This document shows positions 22,626 through 34,959 of a stretch of DNA of 64,000 bases, piece by piece (positions within the stretch are counted from its first letter, which is position 1; the number at the start of each line of letters is the position of its first letter). The DNA is from Dichomitus squalens LYAD-421 SS1 (Eukaryota; Basidiomycota; Agaricomycetes; Polyporales; Polyporaceae). Made by a program: the position numbers and the translations under genes. The notes beneath the pieces were generated by a model. It had not been told where the DNA came from, did no database searches, and worked only from the letters and a program-made list of their open reading frames with translations. The stretch covers positions 667,573 to 731,572 of the forward strand of contig NW_006766886.1 in NCBI RefSeq assembly GCF_000275845.1, read 5' to 3'.

Positions 22626-25600
22626 TCATTGACTCCCCATGACCTCTACTACGATGTTCGCGGCCATCAGGACCAAATACGCGCAGATCAGCGACACGCC
22701 CCACGTTCTGGGTAAGAGGTACCCGTTCATGGGCACGAACACCAGCGTCGCCAGCAGGAACGCGAGCAGGCCCGTGCCCGTGATGACGAGCGACGGCGAG
22801 AAGTGGAGCGGGTAGGGCACTCCCGTCTGGCGCACGATGTACGAGCCCGAGATGCCGACGCCGAGGAGGATGTTGAGCATCGGCCCGCCGAAGCACGCGG
22901 AGAAGCCCATGATAGGCGCGAAGACCGCGACGGACATGTTCGCGACGAGGTCGGCGAGGGAGTTGCCTATGGCGAAGATCGTGATGCCGATGATGGCGTC
23001 CGAGAGCCCGAAGATGAACCCGAAGGTCTGCAGAGGCGTTAGAGTTAGCGTCTATTCATCCTCAACCGCAACCGCGTCTGCAACCGCAACCGTAACCGCA
23101 ACCGCATCCACAGAAGCCATGAACGGAGAGGTGGCACAATACAAGGTCTTGTCACACTCGTCAGCGAACAGCGGGGAAGGGACGGAGAGTATGCTCTAAT
23201 GAAGGGGGCACGGAAGGACGAGGGGTCGTGGAGGAACAAACAAGGCAATAGGAAGTCTCGGGGGAGCGAGATCACCGTACGTACCTGAAGAACCTTAACG
23301 ACTTCGTCGGCGATCGCCATGATCCAAACCACCGCGACGACGAAGCCCATGGCGCACCGCGCGAGCTGTGCGGCCGGAGAGAGCCCTTTGTCCGCAAACA
23401 CGGCGACGAGGATCGCCGCTGTGAGCCCAGTGACGCCAGTGGCTAGCAATTGCCAGCCCTCGCGCTTCATGCCATCTGCAAAGGTTCATTCATTCAGTTC
23501 ATGAGCGCATGTCAATGACTGCACGGAGGTTTCGGAGCAACGCCCTCGGGGAGGTCAGAGCCGAGAAGACCACATACCTAACAGGACGGCAGCACAGAAC
23601 AGCGGCCCAAGGCAGCACTGGACGGCCATTAGCCACTTGTTAAATTTGAGCTCGTGCATCTCTTCCTCGACTTCGTCTTCCGCGATCAGCGTGCGCTCCA
23701 CGCCCTCTTCCTCAAAGTCGATCAGCGGGCTCACGCTCGACCCCGCGGCGGAGTGCCGCCTCTTCTCTGACGACTCCGGGCTCTCGTGCGCGGTCACGAC
23801 GACAGGCAGGGTGAGAGTCAGCGCCATGACGGCGGGCGCGGCCAGGACCGCGGCGATCTTGCCCAGGAAGGACTTGCTCCAGAAGTCGTGCAGCGTGGGG
23901 AAGAGGATGTGCCCTACGTGCGCGACGGCTTTGTACACGCGCTGCCTGCGCGTGCGCGGGACCTCGACGCACGTCTGCGACTCCGCGTCCGTGTCGGCGA
24001 CGGAGGTGGGGGAGGCGGGCGTGTGCGAGATGGAGGGGATGCGCGTGTGCTCTCCTCCCTCGAGCGGAGATTCCCCGGGAGTGAGCTGCGCGACGGGAGG
24101 CGCGGGGCGCTCGTCCAGCGGCACTCCCAGCGCTGTATCCCAAGGGTTGTACTGCTCGCCGTGACCGCTGGGTGAGCGGAGCGGCGTGTGGGATCCCGAG
24201 CGCAGGCTATGTCGGGATCGCCGATACGAGTACGGCGTGAGCGGGCTCTCGAAGGGCGATAGCGAGGCGGACGCGGCATCGCGCTGCAGCGAGGAGACCA
24301 CACGCCTGAACTCGAGTGCGCCGACAAGGGAGAAGGAGGGCATGTGGTTGAGCGGCGGAGATGAAGGTGAGACCGAGCGCGTGCGTGGACGTTGCGGCAG
24401 GTTGGTCTGTACTCCAAGCCGAGGTGGGTCAGGATGCGAGATGGAGCGTGCGCGCGAGTAGGGCGAGGGAACCTGCAGGGTCTGCGTGGACGGTGATTGA
24501 GAGAAGGAGGCTAATGGACGGATGGTGGCGTTAGAGTTGGCAAGAGCAGCGAAACGGACGACGAAAGGAGTACTTACGCTCGTCAATATAGGGCTCCTCG
24601 TCGTGATAGTGCTCTTCGTCTGCGTACTCGGCTCGCATGAGCGCCTCCAAGCGCCTGCGCTTCTCTTCTCGCCTTCTCCACCAGCTGCCTATGACGACAG
24701 CGGTCACGTACACGGCATAGAGCACAATCATGGCAGCCGCCTCCCATGCCTCGAGCTTGTTGTCCCAGAGCACGATAAGCAGCAGGCTGACCGCGACGGT
24801 GAAGAAACCGACGTCCCGCAGGAACGGCCCGCGCGAAACCTTGAACGGCTTAATGATGCACATGGAGCCGACCACGCACGATGTAATGAACGCTGCGGCA
24901 CCCAGCAGTTCGCCGATCGCGAGGCCTCCAGAGTTACTCCGCATGGCCGAGAACGTCGCGAACATGTCCGGAGAGCCGTTCCCAAAGGCAAGGAAGGTGA
25001 CGCCTGCAACATTCTCGTCAAGCCCTAACAGGTGCGCGATCGTGCCGAGATTAGGACAGAAGAAGTCAGAGGCGGAGATGCCGAGGGTCGAGAAGAGGAA
25101 AAGGAGCCAGACGGCGTAGCCGACGAAGAGGGGCGGGCGGGCGGCGGTATCTGCGCAGAAGTAGGACTCGAGGTAACCAATGTCGAGGAAAGTTCGGTCC
25201 ATGTCGCACACTTCCTTGACATGCGTACATTGTTCTTCGGGCGGGACGGAGAGCGGTTGACATGCCTATGGAGACAATACATTTGGTGAGTACCGACTCC
25301 ACACCAGATGCCAACGTCCTCCCGGTCGCAACGGTCGGGTCTGGTGCAGTACGAGATGTGCTCCAGTGCGTGCCAGTATAATTTGCTTCTGCCGAGTCGC
25401 GTGACCAGTCATAGGGCGTGAACGGGCCCGCTGGGCCGTAGTGCACACAAGGAAGCAGAGCAAGCTCCTGGGCATGACGCAACCTCCGAGGGTCTGAGAT
25501 GCGCGAGCGAGAGAGCCCTCCATTCGTCTCTCAGATACCCGCCAAACGCATCGGGCTCGGCCGTAGCCTCTCTTTTCCTAGCTCACATTGTGGTGGAATC

Positions 25601-25971
25601 GCTCCCAATACGACTGGCGGCATTCCAGCAGCGCATGTGCTTGATCTCGGACATCCACCGAAATGCAGCAGGCCAAGGCTGCTCTGCACGCGCGCCCTGC
25701 CTCCCGTTCGGAGCGTCCGCGACCCTCGGCAGCTTCGCCATGGGTTCTTGCAGATATTCGATGACAGAAGAGGAATAAGAATAAGGCTCACCTCGCTCGC
25801 CGTTACGCGGAAGGGCGAGAGCTGATCGACGTCAGAGAAGCCGCGCTTGGCAAAGCCCGAAGCCAGGGCGGATCGCGTGCCGCCGACATGAGCATACCGA
25901 GATTGCGACCAGAGGAGGCAGTTTAGGACGATGAGGGCGACAAAGGCGAGCTTGGGTGTACCGGACCACAT
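22626..25971 (-). CDS. CaCA-family cation/Ca2+ exchanger (Ecm27/NCKX-like)
   Basis: The protein moves Ca2+ against another cation across an internal membrane, probably vacuole or ER. Exons 25971-25792, 25265-24578, 24510-23578, 23475-23285 and 23027-22626 sum to 798 codons (797 residues). The first half has a luminal Cys-rich segment (CQPLSVPPEEQCTHVKEVC), then membrane helices and the alpha-1 repeat GVTFLAFGNGSPDMFATF. A long hydrophilic loop of about 250 residues (Ser/Pro/Arg-rich) follows. The second half carries the alpha-2 repeat GITIFAIGNSLADLVANM and ends at VEVMGSQ. Both alpha repeats keep the GNxxxD core that binds the ion. The first intron (524 nt) is unusually long for this window and may hide a small exon. 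Confidence 0.9.
23063..23107 (+). repeat. (CAACCG)n-like microsatellite in an exchanger intron
   Basis: An imperfect array of CAACCG/TAACCG hexamers lies inside the 257-nt fourth intron (23028-23284) of the exchanger gene. Confidence 0.75.
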
Positions 25972-26554
25972 GATGGCCGATGAGGAGAGACGACCGCAGG
26001 CAGGGCGAGCTCAGGACATGCGAGACGAGAGTTAATAGACGGGAGGAGACCTGCTAAATGCTATGCGTGCGGACACGCCGCTCTGGGAGCATGTCCTCAT
26101 CCGGTGAGTGGTGCCGCGGCGTTTGGTCATTTAATTTCTCACCCTGATGAGGCGCTTGTGCATTCTCTGCGATCCTCCAAACGGCTTCGGTCGGCACTTG
26201 AGAGTACGAGCTTCTCCTCGGACAGGCCTGCGAGTACAGTTGAATATCTTGAACGAGTTCCGAGCATCCTGAGAAGGAGAGAGGGCCTCTACCGAGGCGA
26301 CCGAATGGGGACGCCCCCGCAAACCCGGACCGTAAGTAGTTATCTGATAACTTAGCGGAGGATAAGTCCGTTTCGGTTATCTAGCGCCCATGATGGCATG
26401 TGAATGTGGTCCGACACCGACGACGATCGAGCGAGGGAAACCTGCCTCCCAAACGTCGAGCTCAACGAGCTCGGAGCTCATCATCCTCAGAGCGCGCCCT
26501 ATATACGCGACCTTTGTCGACTCTGAATTGTATCCTTCCACGCCCGCGCTCAAC
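25972..26554 (+). other. Intergenic, upstream of a small membrane-protein gene
   Basis: No gene is seen. A TATATA motif at about 26500-26505 lies roughly 50 bases before the ATG of the next gene and is its likely TATA box. Confidence 0.55.
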
Positions 26555-27252
26555 ATGTCTCTCATGACCTTTTCGCGTCATACTGTCAAGCAACTCAAAT
26601 TCGTGCTTCCCGGGGGTCTCCTTACATACTATTTCGACAGCTGGAACGTCCTGCTGCGTATCCTGAATGGGCAGGCTGGAGAGGGGCGTTGGAGTAGGTG
26701 CGCAACTCGCTATAATCTGGGTCGATGCGCCGTGCTGACGGTTAAGCCAAATCCAGGCTGTCTGCACGTCTGTCGATATTCTCTGCCGCAATAACGGTCT
26801 CCTCGTTTCTGTACGTCTTGGCTTTGCCTTTAGTGCGAGGAGAACAGCCAAACGTAAGCAGCGCCGTATAATGTGCCCAGTCCTCGAGCGATGACCAACC
26901 CGTACCTGAACCCAGTATCGGTCCTGGAGGCAGTCTGGCGTCCTCTCTACCGTCATACCTGTAAGCTCCCAAGACACGTGTCCTCCCCCATTCTGACGTA
27001 GGTTCGCAGGTCATGACCGTATCTATAGTCGCCGGTTGGTCTCTGCTGGTGTACACGCTAGGCCAATGGTCGAGTCTGGGATACCTCGAAGGTATCATAG
27101 CTGGTACGTCCTCGGGCACCCCCCTCTGCTCTCGCGGTACCGCTTCGCAGTCCAACTAGGGGTCTCACGCGCGGTTCGCAGCCACCGCCTTGTATGCACT
27201 CGCATTCGGCCTCCTGGGCCTCATTCCCGCGCCACGGGTGCGCAGGCAATGA
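26555..27252 (+). CDS. Small four-helix membrane protein, unknown function
   Basis: Five short exons (26555-26697, 26757-26853, 26916-26960, 27010-27103, 27182-27252) join in phase through consensus introns and sum to 150 codons (149 residues). No single exon exceeds 143 bases. Four hydrophobic stretches are visible: around VLPGGLLTYYFDSWNVLL, SIFSAAITVSSFLYVLALPL, VSIVAGWSLLVYTLGQW and ATALYALAFGLLGLIPAP. The tail is basic (PRVRRQ). I recognise no family. The agreement of five exons in phase, a TATA box upstream and clear membrane segments makes a real gene likely. For the last intron, an earlier acceptor (CTAG at 27156-27159) also joins but gives a poorer protein. Confidence 0.65.
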
Positions 27253-28117
27253 GGGCGTGCGTCGTTTTGTATCGTTGGATCTCCATCTGCTCTCATCCCA
27301 CACAATCTCTATGTATTCGCACATTTTCACGCCGTCGTATCCTATCCGGTCCTTTCGCCCGCTCGTCTGACAGGAACAGACTCACGTTCGCAGGCTACTG
27401 AACGGTCACGCCGAAGCTGCTCGACAGCTCATCCACATGCAGCGAGCGTCCTAGCGGATCGGAGTCGAGAGTGCGTAGGCTCCTTTTGCTTGGCGCCGCT
27501 GCTCGATCGGCGCTTCTCTTCGATCGCAACCCTTTTGCCACGAGACCAATAAGTGAACGTCAAGTCTATAGCCAAGATGTGGCGCATTCGATCGAGCGAT
27601 GAACCGCTTCGTCTAGCAAGGATACGACGAGTGCGTCCCCAGATTCCTCTATCAACTGTTGGCGCAACTGAGTCTAATGAAATTGTTATCCAGCAGCTGC
27701 TTAGAGATCACCGGGTGTTGGATGTTGAGCCCTTGGAGCCCTCTACTGTCGCAGTCGAGCAGCAGCGTGACGTCAGCAAGGTCCAGCACCGCTCATGCTG
27801 CCACTACAACAAGCCCTCATCCACTGACCGCCTCACCTGCCATCCATGTGACTCCGTCTGTGTCGCACACCAGTGGCACTGCAAACGGACGGATGCCATT
27901 CAAAATCATGAAATATACAACTGCGATGACAACTGTACTCGACGCTAGCATGACACATAAGTAGCAGCGTCCTACGCACGGTGAGGGTGTGGACGCCAAA
28001 CAGACATGCAAGATCTACCAGGTATTCGTACAGAGGCAGATCACGGGGCCTCCAGTACATGCTTCCGCCCAATCGACGGGCATTCTCGACGACGAAGACC
28101 GAGAGACAGTAGGCAGT
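27253..28117. other. Intergenic, no gene supported
   Basis: A hydrophobic frame on the minus strand (27817-28011) and a plus frame (27553-27948) exist, but neither has convincing start, splice or family signals. Confidence 0.45.
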
Positions 28118-31100
28118 TCAAATGAAGGGCATCCTCAACTGGAACCCGGGAAATGGTTTGCTAAGTGCCACAGCACGCTTCCACGTTTCGAGATCGAAGG
28201 TTTCCCCGGAAGTGGTGTCCGACGCGGTGTCGCTCAGGGATGCACCATTCCCACAGAGGAAGGGAAGCCGCAGACACAAGCGCTGCGCGTCCGGGTCAGT
28301 GTCGGATAGAAGCAATGGAAGAATTGCAAAGCGTACATCGGCATCTGGACAATGGTCTCACAGTTAACCATGTTGGCACTATGGGGAGGGGTTGCTTCGA
28401 CACTCACAATAGACAGGAGCGGGGATGGAAACTGACCGCGTCGCACTTGCATATGTGTGGCACAAGTGGAACGTGAGCCTTTGGATGCTGTGTGCAAGGG
28501 TTGATTGACTTGACAGGCACCATCGGGGATGATATACGTACAAATCAATATCGAGCTGTGCCTCGTTGGCCAGCACAGAGTAATGAGTGGGCCGGCTTGC
28601 TATATGCGTGGATTGCAAAGTCAGTACCACACAGAATACCAGGAAGCCTGGAGGCACGCACTGCCCAGCAAACCCGCGTGTGACTGGAGATAGAAGTTGG
28701 GGACATGCGGATTGGTAATGCTGTCATCAACGAGAAGTCCTGCGGGGCAGTTCCCGGAGCGGTCCTCATCCTCTGAGCTGGATATCGGTGAGATTGTGGG
28801 GAAAATGCCGTCGATCTGACGGGACGCACTTCTTCGCAAAAAACCGGACGTGATGCCTAGGGGGTGTAATCTTTCCACATCGTCAAACTGCAAGGCAAGA
28901 CCGCATACCTCTTCGTTACAACGATGAAGACAATTTTAGGCCACACGCGCCGAGGCAATTTCATTCTTGTGAATAAGCCTATTTGTCGGAGTTGACTTGA
29001 TCTCCCAGCGACATGTGACATAGGGTGAAGAGCTCACTGTGAATCTTATGGATTTCATATTGAGTAATTCGGTCATATTCGCCCTCGCTCACTCCGTCTC
29101 TGTAGAAGATGATGACGCTCGGTGGCCGGTCGAACTCTGAACCCAGAGACTCTCTGCGATACTTGCGCCAGTCATTCAGAGCAGACTAAGCTCGGAGGGC
29201 AGTGAGCAACTACCCAGATCCTGATATGCAAGTAGATGTACGCACAATGATCATCTCTTCCAAGTCTTCAATCATCTCCTGACGGGGCTGCTGCACTGAA
29301 CTATATGAGGTCATGATGCTCGCCTCTAGGTTCAAGGACGCAACCACTCCGGCGACAGAGGGCCGATTGGTGATGCCGGGACCTGGGTGCCCAACGTCAG
29401 CGCCTGACGTAGGTTGTAAGTGATGGATTACAGCTGAGAAGGTGATTCAGCCACTGACCGACAATCATCGCTGTTCTAAGGAAATCGCCGACCTCGGGGT
29501 GTTCGATCACCGAGTTAATACCGCCCATGCGAGAGTTGATCCTGTTCAATTCCAAGCGTTAGCACTGATTACTGATCCACGAGCAGTAGCAAGGAACTGC
29601 TTGCTTCAGAGCGACATTAGCATAATACTGTTCGCTGGCATGGTCCCATTTCCCTTTCAGCTGTACCTCGTGCATGAGCGCGTAGTTCTTACTAGGATTG
29701 TTGACTTGACACATACCACGCATTGCGTTGACACGCCTCTGGCGCAATCGCCCCAATACTTGATCGCCCTGCGAGTCTCCGCAGAATTTTCCGGCATGAT
29801 ACAAAGAACAAGTGTTGGCTTGAGCTTTCGCCCATATTCTTCAAGAACCTGTTATGGATTTATTCATGACTATGGTGCTCCGGAAGTCATTGTGTTAAGC
29901 TTCCTCACCGCAGTAGGATTGCTCCCATTCCCAGGTAAGAGTTCAGGCATCTTATCTGGGATGGCTATTGGAGAGAATTTCATGAAAATGCAAGCCGAAA
30001 AGGAAAACAGAAGATCTTAAGACATACACATGCCTGTTCACAGTTGTGAAGTTATGTGAGTGCAAGTGACACTGCCTGTAAGATGTTACCTGCTTACCGA
30101 GGCCCCGCAAGGCGTCGCTGAGTCTCCTCACAAAGTGCTGAACCTGGTCCCGGTCCACGTTGTAGTAACAGACAACCATCCAAGACTGCAGCACGCCGGG
30201 TTTGTAGAGCTGACAGCCTCTCAGGTTCCAATGGCCAGCTTTCCGCCCCAATTGCTATATGGTGCGCTGTCAGCACTCCTGCTGATCCATAGATCTGCGC
30301 ACGGCCTACCACAACGTGACCATGTCCATACTTTATGAGAGGAGGAGCGAGGACCTTGGCCTTCAGATCAACTGGCCGATCGTTGACTTGCATCCCAGCT
30401 TCTCGCACGTAATCGGAACTTCTATATTTGAAGACCTGTTGCATCGTGAATATGCGGGGGCCGCACGATATGATAGAGCAAATAGATCACGTACATCATC
30501 GTGTCTGACAGCCTCAGTGATGGCGCGGAAGCGGACGTCTGGCCTCTGCGTCGCAATATTCAGGAACTCCTTCTGAACACGAGGGGGAATCTGCTTCCGG
30601 TATATTTGACCGGGTTGAACTTCACAAAACTCTGCGGGGAAAATCGCGGTCTTCCCTATCTTCACGCCCATCGCCCTAGGGTACTGCACTGGCACCTGAT
30701 ACTTGGTCTCGAAGTGGCGCTTCAAGGGCTGAGTGAGCCTCCAGAGTCGTATGTTCCAATCTCGGCCTCATACCTGAACAGAACACCGTTCGTTCTCCTT
30801 GTCAAATTCCTGAAGACCAGCTGCATCCACGAGATCAGATATGGGGCGTGGACGCATGTCGCGCGCGACAGTGAATGAGACGACGACGCCCTTAAGGAAC
30901 GACCGGAGCTGTCGAAAGCTGTGGGGCTGGAGATTGTGCAACCCTCGTACATCATGTACGCCAAGGTGTTGCATCATGAGATTGATGAGCGGACCGTGAG
31001 CATAGCTACGTCAAAAATATAAGCATGTTCAAGTATTCAGTACTAATCCGTCACCACGTACAAGAGCGCGTGTGAGACGTCGATATTGATGAGCAATCGA

Positions 31101-32122
31101 CCCAGTGTTGGCCGCACGCTCCTACACCATCTGGAGTCAGCATACGACACATTGTATCTAGGAAAACAAAGCTACTGGAAATAGCCCCGCCACACTGAGA
31201 GCCCGACGTCGAGATATTTAGCGGTTGCGATGTCATAGAAAGCTCGCGCATCAGCTGGGAAATGGTGCCTAATGTTGGGCGCTTGGCGAACGATCAACTG
31301 GAGGAGGCTGAGTGACTTCGTATTGTTATCGGGCGGGACGCTTGCATTCCGCGGTTGCATCAGCAATCTGACCGCGCTAGAAGGTTGTTGAACGATCCGA
31401 GACCCTATAGGGACGGTGTCTCGATAGAATGAGACGCACGCTGCATCGATTGTGGTCACCCCTCTAATCGCGACCTTGTGGGTGGGATTGTTATGCCTGC
31501 GGCTCATGCACACGTCGAACTATCAACGGGAGAAATGTAACCTTGCCCATAATGAGGGATACAGCGGAACATACCTCTGCTCCCTGTATTTCTCGAGTAG
31601 AATAGAGGTTCTTCCTCCCATCAAAGACGGGGCGAGGGTTGAACAGCGCAGAATTATCTCTCTGGAGACGATCCATGACCTCGTAGTTTTGACGTTTAGA
31701 CATCGGACGAGGCGGTACGAGTCGTACTGCCACGGGGCTGATGTCTACGCAAATCAGATGAGATGGCTATATCCTTTACGGGAACACAAATGGTATACCA
31801 ACTGAAGTAGTGATGAGATCGACAGTATGTTAAGTGGAGCACGAGAACACTCACTATCATACTGATAATACGTGGCCGACGGTATCCGTGTAATCTCAAA
31901 GGAATTGGTGGAGATATACAGCTCCCAGGAGTCCGTAGCTGTGATCCTGCGAAGAGAAGAACTACAGAGTCGTCCATCCAGAGTAGAAACTGTCCTCACC
32001 TTCTTTCCATCTTTGGCAGCAGGCCAACTGATGACAGGGTGAAACGCAATATAGGATCTGCAAGGGGGGTGGAAGATTGTTCTGGGGGACGGTTGGTCCT
32101 TGATTTCGTAGCAGTGGCCCAT
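28118..32122 (-). CDS. AGO: Argonaute (QDE-2-like small-RNA-guided slicer)
   Basis: Argonaute loads small RNAs and cleaves or silences matching transcripts. Many short exons on the minus strand give all domains in order. N/linker: ALFNPRPVFDGRKNLYSTRE and LDVGLSVWRGYFQ. PAZ: GRLLINIDVSHAL and VVVSFTVARD. L2: IFPAEFCEVQPGQIY. Mid: GAWNLRGCQLYKPGVLQSW. Piwi: LVLCIMPENSAEIRRAIKYW, INSRMGGINSVIE, GADVGHPGPGITNRPSVAGV, SSVQQPRQEMIEDLEEM, VIIFYRDGVSEGE, IVFIVVTKRHHVRFF, NFYLQSHAGLLGTSRP and LCHTYASATRSVSIPAPVY. The slicer residues D (ADVGH), E (RQEM), D (YRDG) and H (LCHTY) are all present. One intron appears to use a GC-AG pair. The usual Gly/Arg-rich N-terminus is missing, and the start at 32122 (or 32137) lies on a TATATAAA motif, so the true 5' end is uncertain. 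The join after APVY is unresolved. Confidence 0.9.
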
Positions 32123-32137
32123 GGGTTTATATATCAT

Positions 32138-33320
32138 TCTGAATCCCTAAAGAGCCAATAGAATGTGTGGTATGGTTTGGATCGGAGTGACGGGATGGCG
32201 TCGACTCGTGAAAGCAGGAGAAGCAAGGTCCCGTTGAGGTTAGAAGGCCGCAGCGGCAGTTGATGTCGAGCGTCTAAACATGCTTCGTGGAACCGTGCGA
32301 ACGGATGAGACCGCTCAACAAATGGCTGCTACGCTCGCTATTCACAACTTATTGGAACCATCTTTTAGGAGTGGCTGTCAAGTGTCCATGCAATGTACAA
32401 CTTCTGTAAACTCAGTGCAGTTGAGACGGCTCGTGTACAAGTCTCTCCAACATCAGCCTAATCATAGTGAGTAGTACGATCATCCTGCCCCTCGATCTCT
32501 GCAGCACCTTCCCCGTAGCACCTCCTCTGACATCGTAATTTTATCCTCGCTAGGCACATGCGCGTGTGCTACTGCCGCAGCGCTAGTGGTACACCTAAAT
32601 CGATGACTATACCTGCAAAGAAGCAGGATTAGTTGGAAATCTCATCCTCTCCGTGACGTGCCTTGCTTTGCCATTCACATCGGTTCTATAGGTCTCTGAA
32701 CTTCAGCAAGCTAGCTAACATAGCACGATCGGCGTGTGATACCGGGTGCATAAGCTCAACTCTTCAGCCTAGTGGGTGCCGGTACAATGTACCTTTGGAG
32801 CCCTGAAGTCGCTCGGTAACGTTGTGACATGACATCCACGCTGCTCCCATTCTTGTTTTGGTGTTTTGGATGACTTGCCACTCCATCTTCGACTTAGCCC
32901 GTAGTCAGTCAGCCTTCAAGAACCTCGAGAAGACTTCCATATATCTGAATGGCACTCTGTTGTTCGGACTGGCCCTTCGCTCCCCTTCGCGAAGACAATT
33001 TAGGTCTGCCGAACGTTCTCGGCATGATCAATGAGTTCGGGCCCTTTATTCTACACCTACTCCAGCGCTCTGCGAGGCGTACTCGGCCTTATGTTTCAAT
33101 AGGTATTGAGTAGGTCGCGATGAAACGCTGCGTCTCGACCTCAGGCCTCAGTCGCCTTTCGAATATGACGTCGTTGCGGCAGCCTCTGAGCTTCTGAGGC
33201 TGACCACAGCGGCGCCGTGGGCTGACATTGCAGATATGTTTCACGTCTGCTGCTGTTCCTCTGCATAGGTCCGCACAACCATACTAAGCTCTTGCACATT
33301 GCTCCTCGTTCTGCTTCATC
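32138..33320. other. Intergenic, possible missing 5' exons of Argonaute
   Basis: No gene is supported. Any Gly/Arg-rich first exons of the Argonaute gene would have to lie here, but I find no such stretch on the minus strand. Confidence 0.45.
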
Positions 33321-34706
33321 ATGACTCCTAGCTCCAGCGCGAACGACATTGTACAGACTGCGCAGCCCGTATGCGCTAGTCCGCAACGCGTCCCACCCGT
33401 AAGTCCAATAGCTGTCTGCCGCGCAGACGGTATCCTCGCGAGTAACAAGCTCATTTGACAACATCACAGCCCATATTATATCATTGTCCGCATTGCCCTG
33501 TGTTCGGGCCCTGCAATGCCTGCTCGACCCACGACGGGCTTCATACAGACTCCGTCGATCTCGGTGCGGAAGAAACCCTGCAGATCGAAGCGCACCCCCT
33601 CATAATGGACTTCTCGTCGGGTTCGGTGGAATGCGGATCGATGTTTGCGAATGCGCGCGACTCCCTGGGCTCACTGAATGCGCGCTTCGTGTCTCCGTCC
33701 AAGGCAAGTCCAATTGCGCGAGTCATGGGCAAAGCAAAGGGTCTCGTGCGGATGCTTGCGCTCCGTAAATCTGACCGCAAGGTAAGTGCTCCTCGCTCGC
33801 CCCTTGATCCTATGCTCGTGCTCAAAGTCGTCTTCCCAGTCTCTGGACTCGTCTGCGATCCAATGCCTTGGGAGCGAGACTCCAGCGACTGCTATTGCCA
33901 GCAGCTGGAGAGAGAGCGCAAGGGCTCCCACCCGCCCGTCCATCTCCATCCTCATCACCTCTGCGTCCTCGAACGACATCAACAGCTTGCGCACGAGCAT
34001 CAGTGCACGCATGACGAGCAACAGCTCGACCACGGGTGTCTACTCGCCCGACTATCCCATCAGCCCCAATCCGTCCTTGGCGTCCCCCGAGGTCGGGCCC
34101 TCCCACTCCCTGGCGGACTTCTTCTGCGCATACCCCTGTGACGAGCAGGACGCCTTGGCGCTCCTCCCCGACGCGTCCTTCGATGTGCTCCCCCCAGTCA
34201 AGGACGGCGATACCGCCCCACAGGCATTCTTCCCGACCCTCTTCCGCGTCCTGCTCTTCATGCCGTGGTGCATCGCCGTCGGAGCGACGATCACGCTCTT
34301 CCCCGCGCACATCGAGCGCGTCGTCTTCTCCACCGGCTACATACCCTCTCCATCGCCCGAAGGCGCCCGCCGCTTCTCGTTCTTCTCCGAGACCGCGTAC
34401 GAGTACGCCATGATCTTCGCGGTCGCGCTGATCGGGCTGGCCTTCGCCAGCCCCACCTGGGGCATCATCGTCTGGGCGTTCTGCGCGGGCAGGTTCGTGT
34501 GGGTGTGGGTGGCGTATTCGGTGAAGGACATGTGCTGCTTCCACGAAAGGGTCGGGAAGGACGACATGGAGACGCTTGCGCTTGTCGTGAGCGGGCGCAA
34601 CTTGACCAACATAGTGGCGCAGCAGTGCCCGAATCACCCCGGATCCAACAGCCCGCTGAGCAGGATTGTCACGGTGCAGAGCCCCATCATCCCCATGGAG
34701 AACTGA
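33321..34706 (+). CDS. Predicted two-helix membrane protein with Cys motif, unknown function
   Basis: Exons 33321-33398, 33470-33781 and 33879-34706 join in phase 0 and give 405 residues. Near the N-terminus a CPHCPVFGPCNACSTHDG segment has spaced cysteines and a histidine, which could bind a metal. The middle is Ser-rich and hydrophilic. Two hydrophobic helices follow: LFRVLLFMPWCIAVGATITL and, after a short loop, YAMIFAVALIGLAFASPTWG running into IIVWAFCAGRFVWVWVAYSV. The C-terminus is hydrophilic. I do not recognise the family; it may be one of the lineage-restricted basidiomycete membrane proteins. Start and splice sites are good. Confidence 0.65.
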
Positions 34707-34959
34707 TTCGTGGGAAGTCGCAGGAAAAGACCTTGGAACGTGGATGGACGCCGATGAACACCTGTGGATACATATAACTTAGCTCCATACACGGACGCAA
34801 AGCTCGAGTACATTAGGACAATGCTAGTTAATTCGATACCTCTATATGATGTGATACCTCTATGATGATCTATGAATATCCGTGACGTTAGACCTCGCCT
34901 CAGACACTTGTAGCCAAGCTACTATGGCGGGCGGGGCGAAGGACTCGAAGAGCAGAGCC

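Noticed and set aside
28118..28900. First impression that the Argonaute gene was truncated after the YRDGVSEGE block
   Set aside because: Further exons (VVTKRHHVRFF, GLLGTSRP, LCHTYASATRS and the C-terminus) were found when introns were placed by phase.
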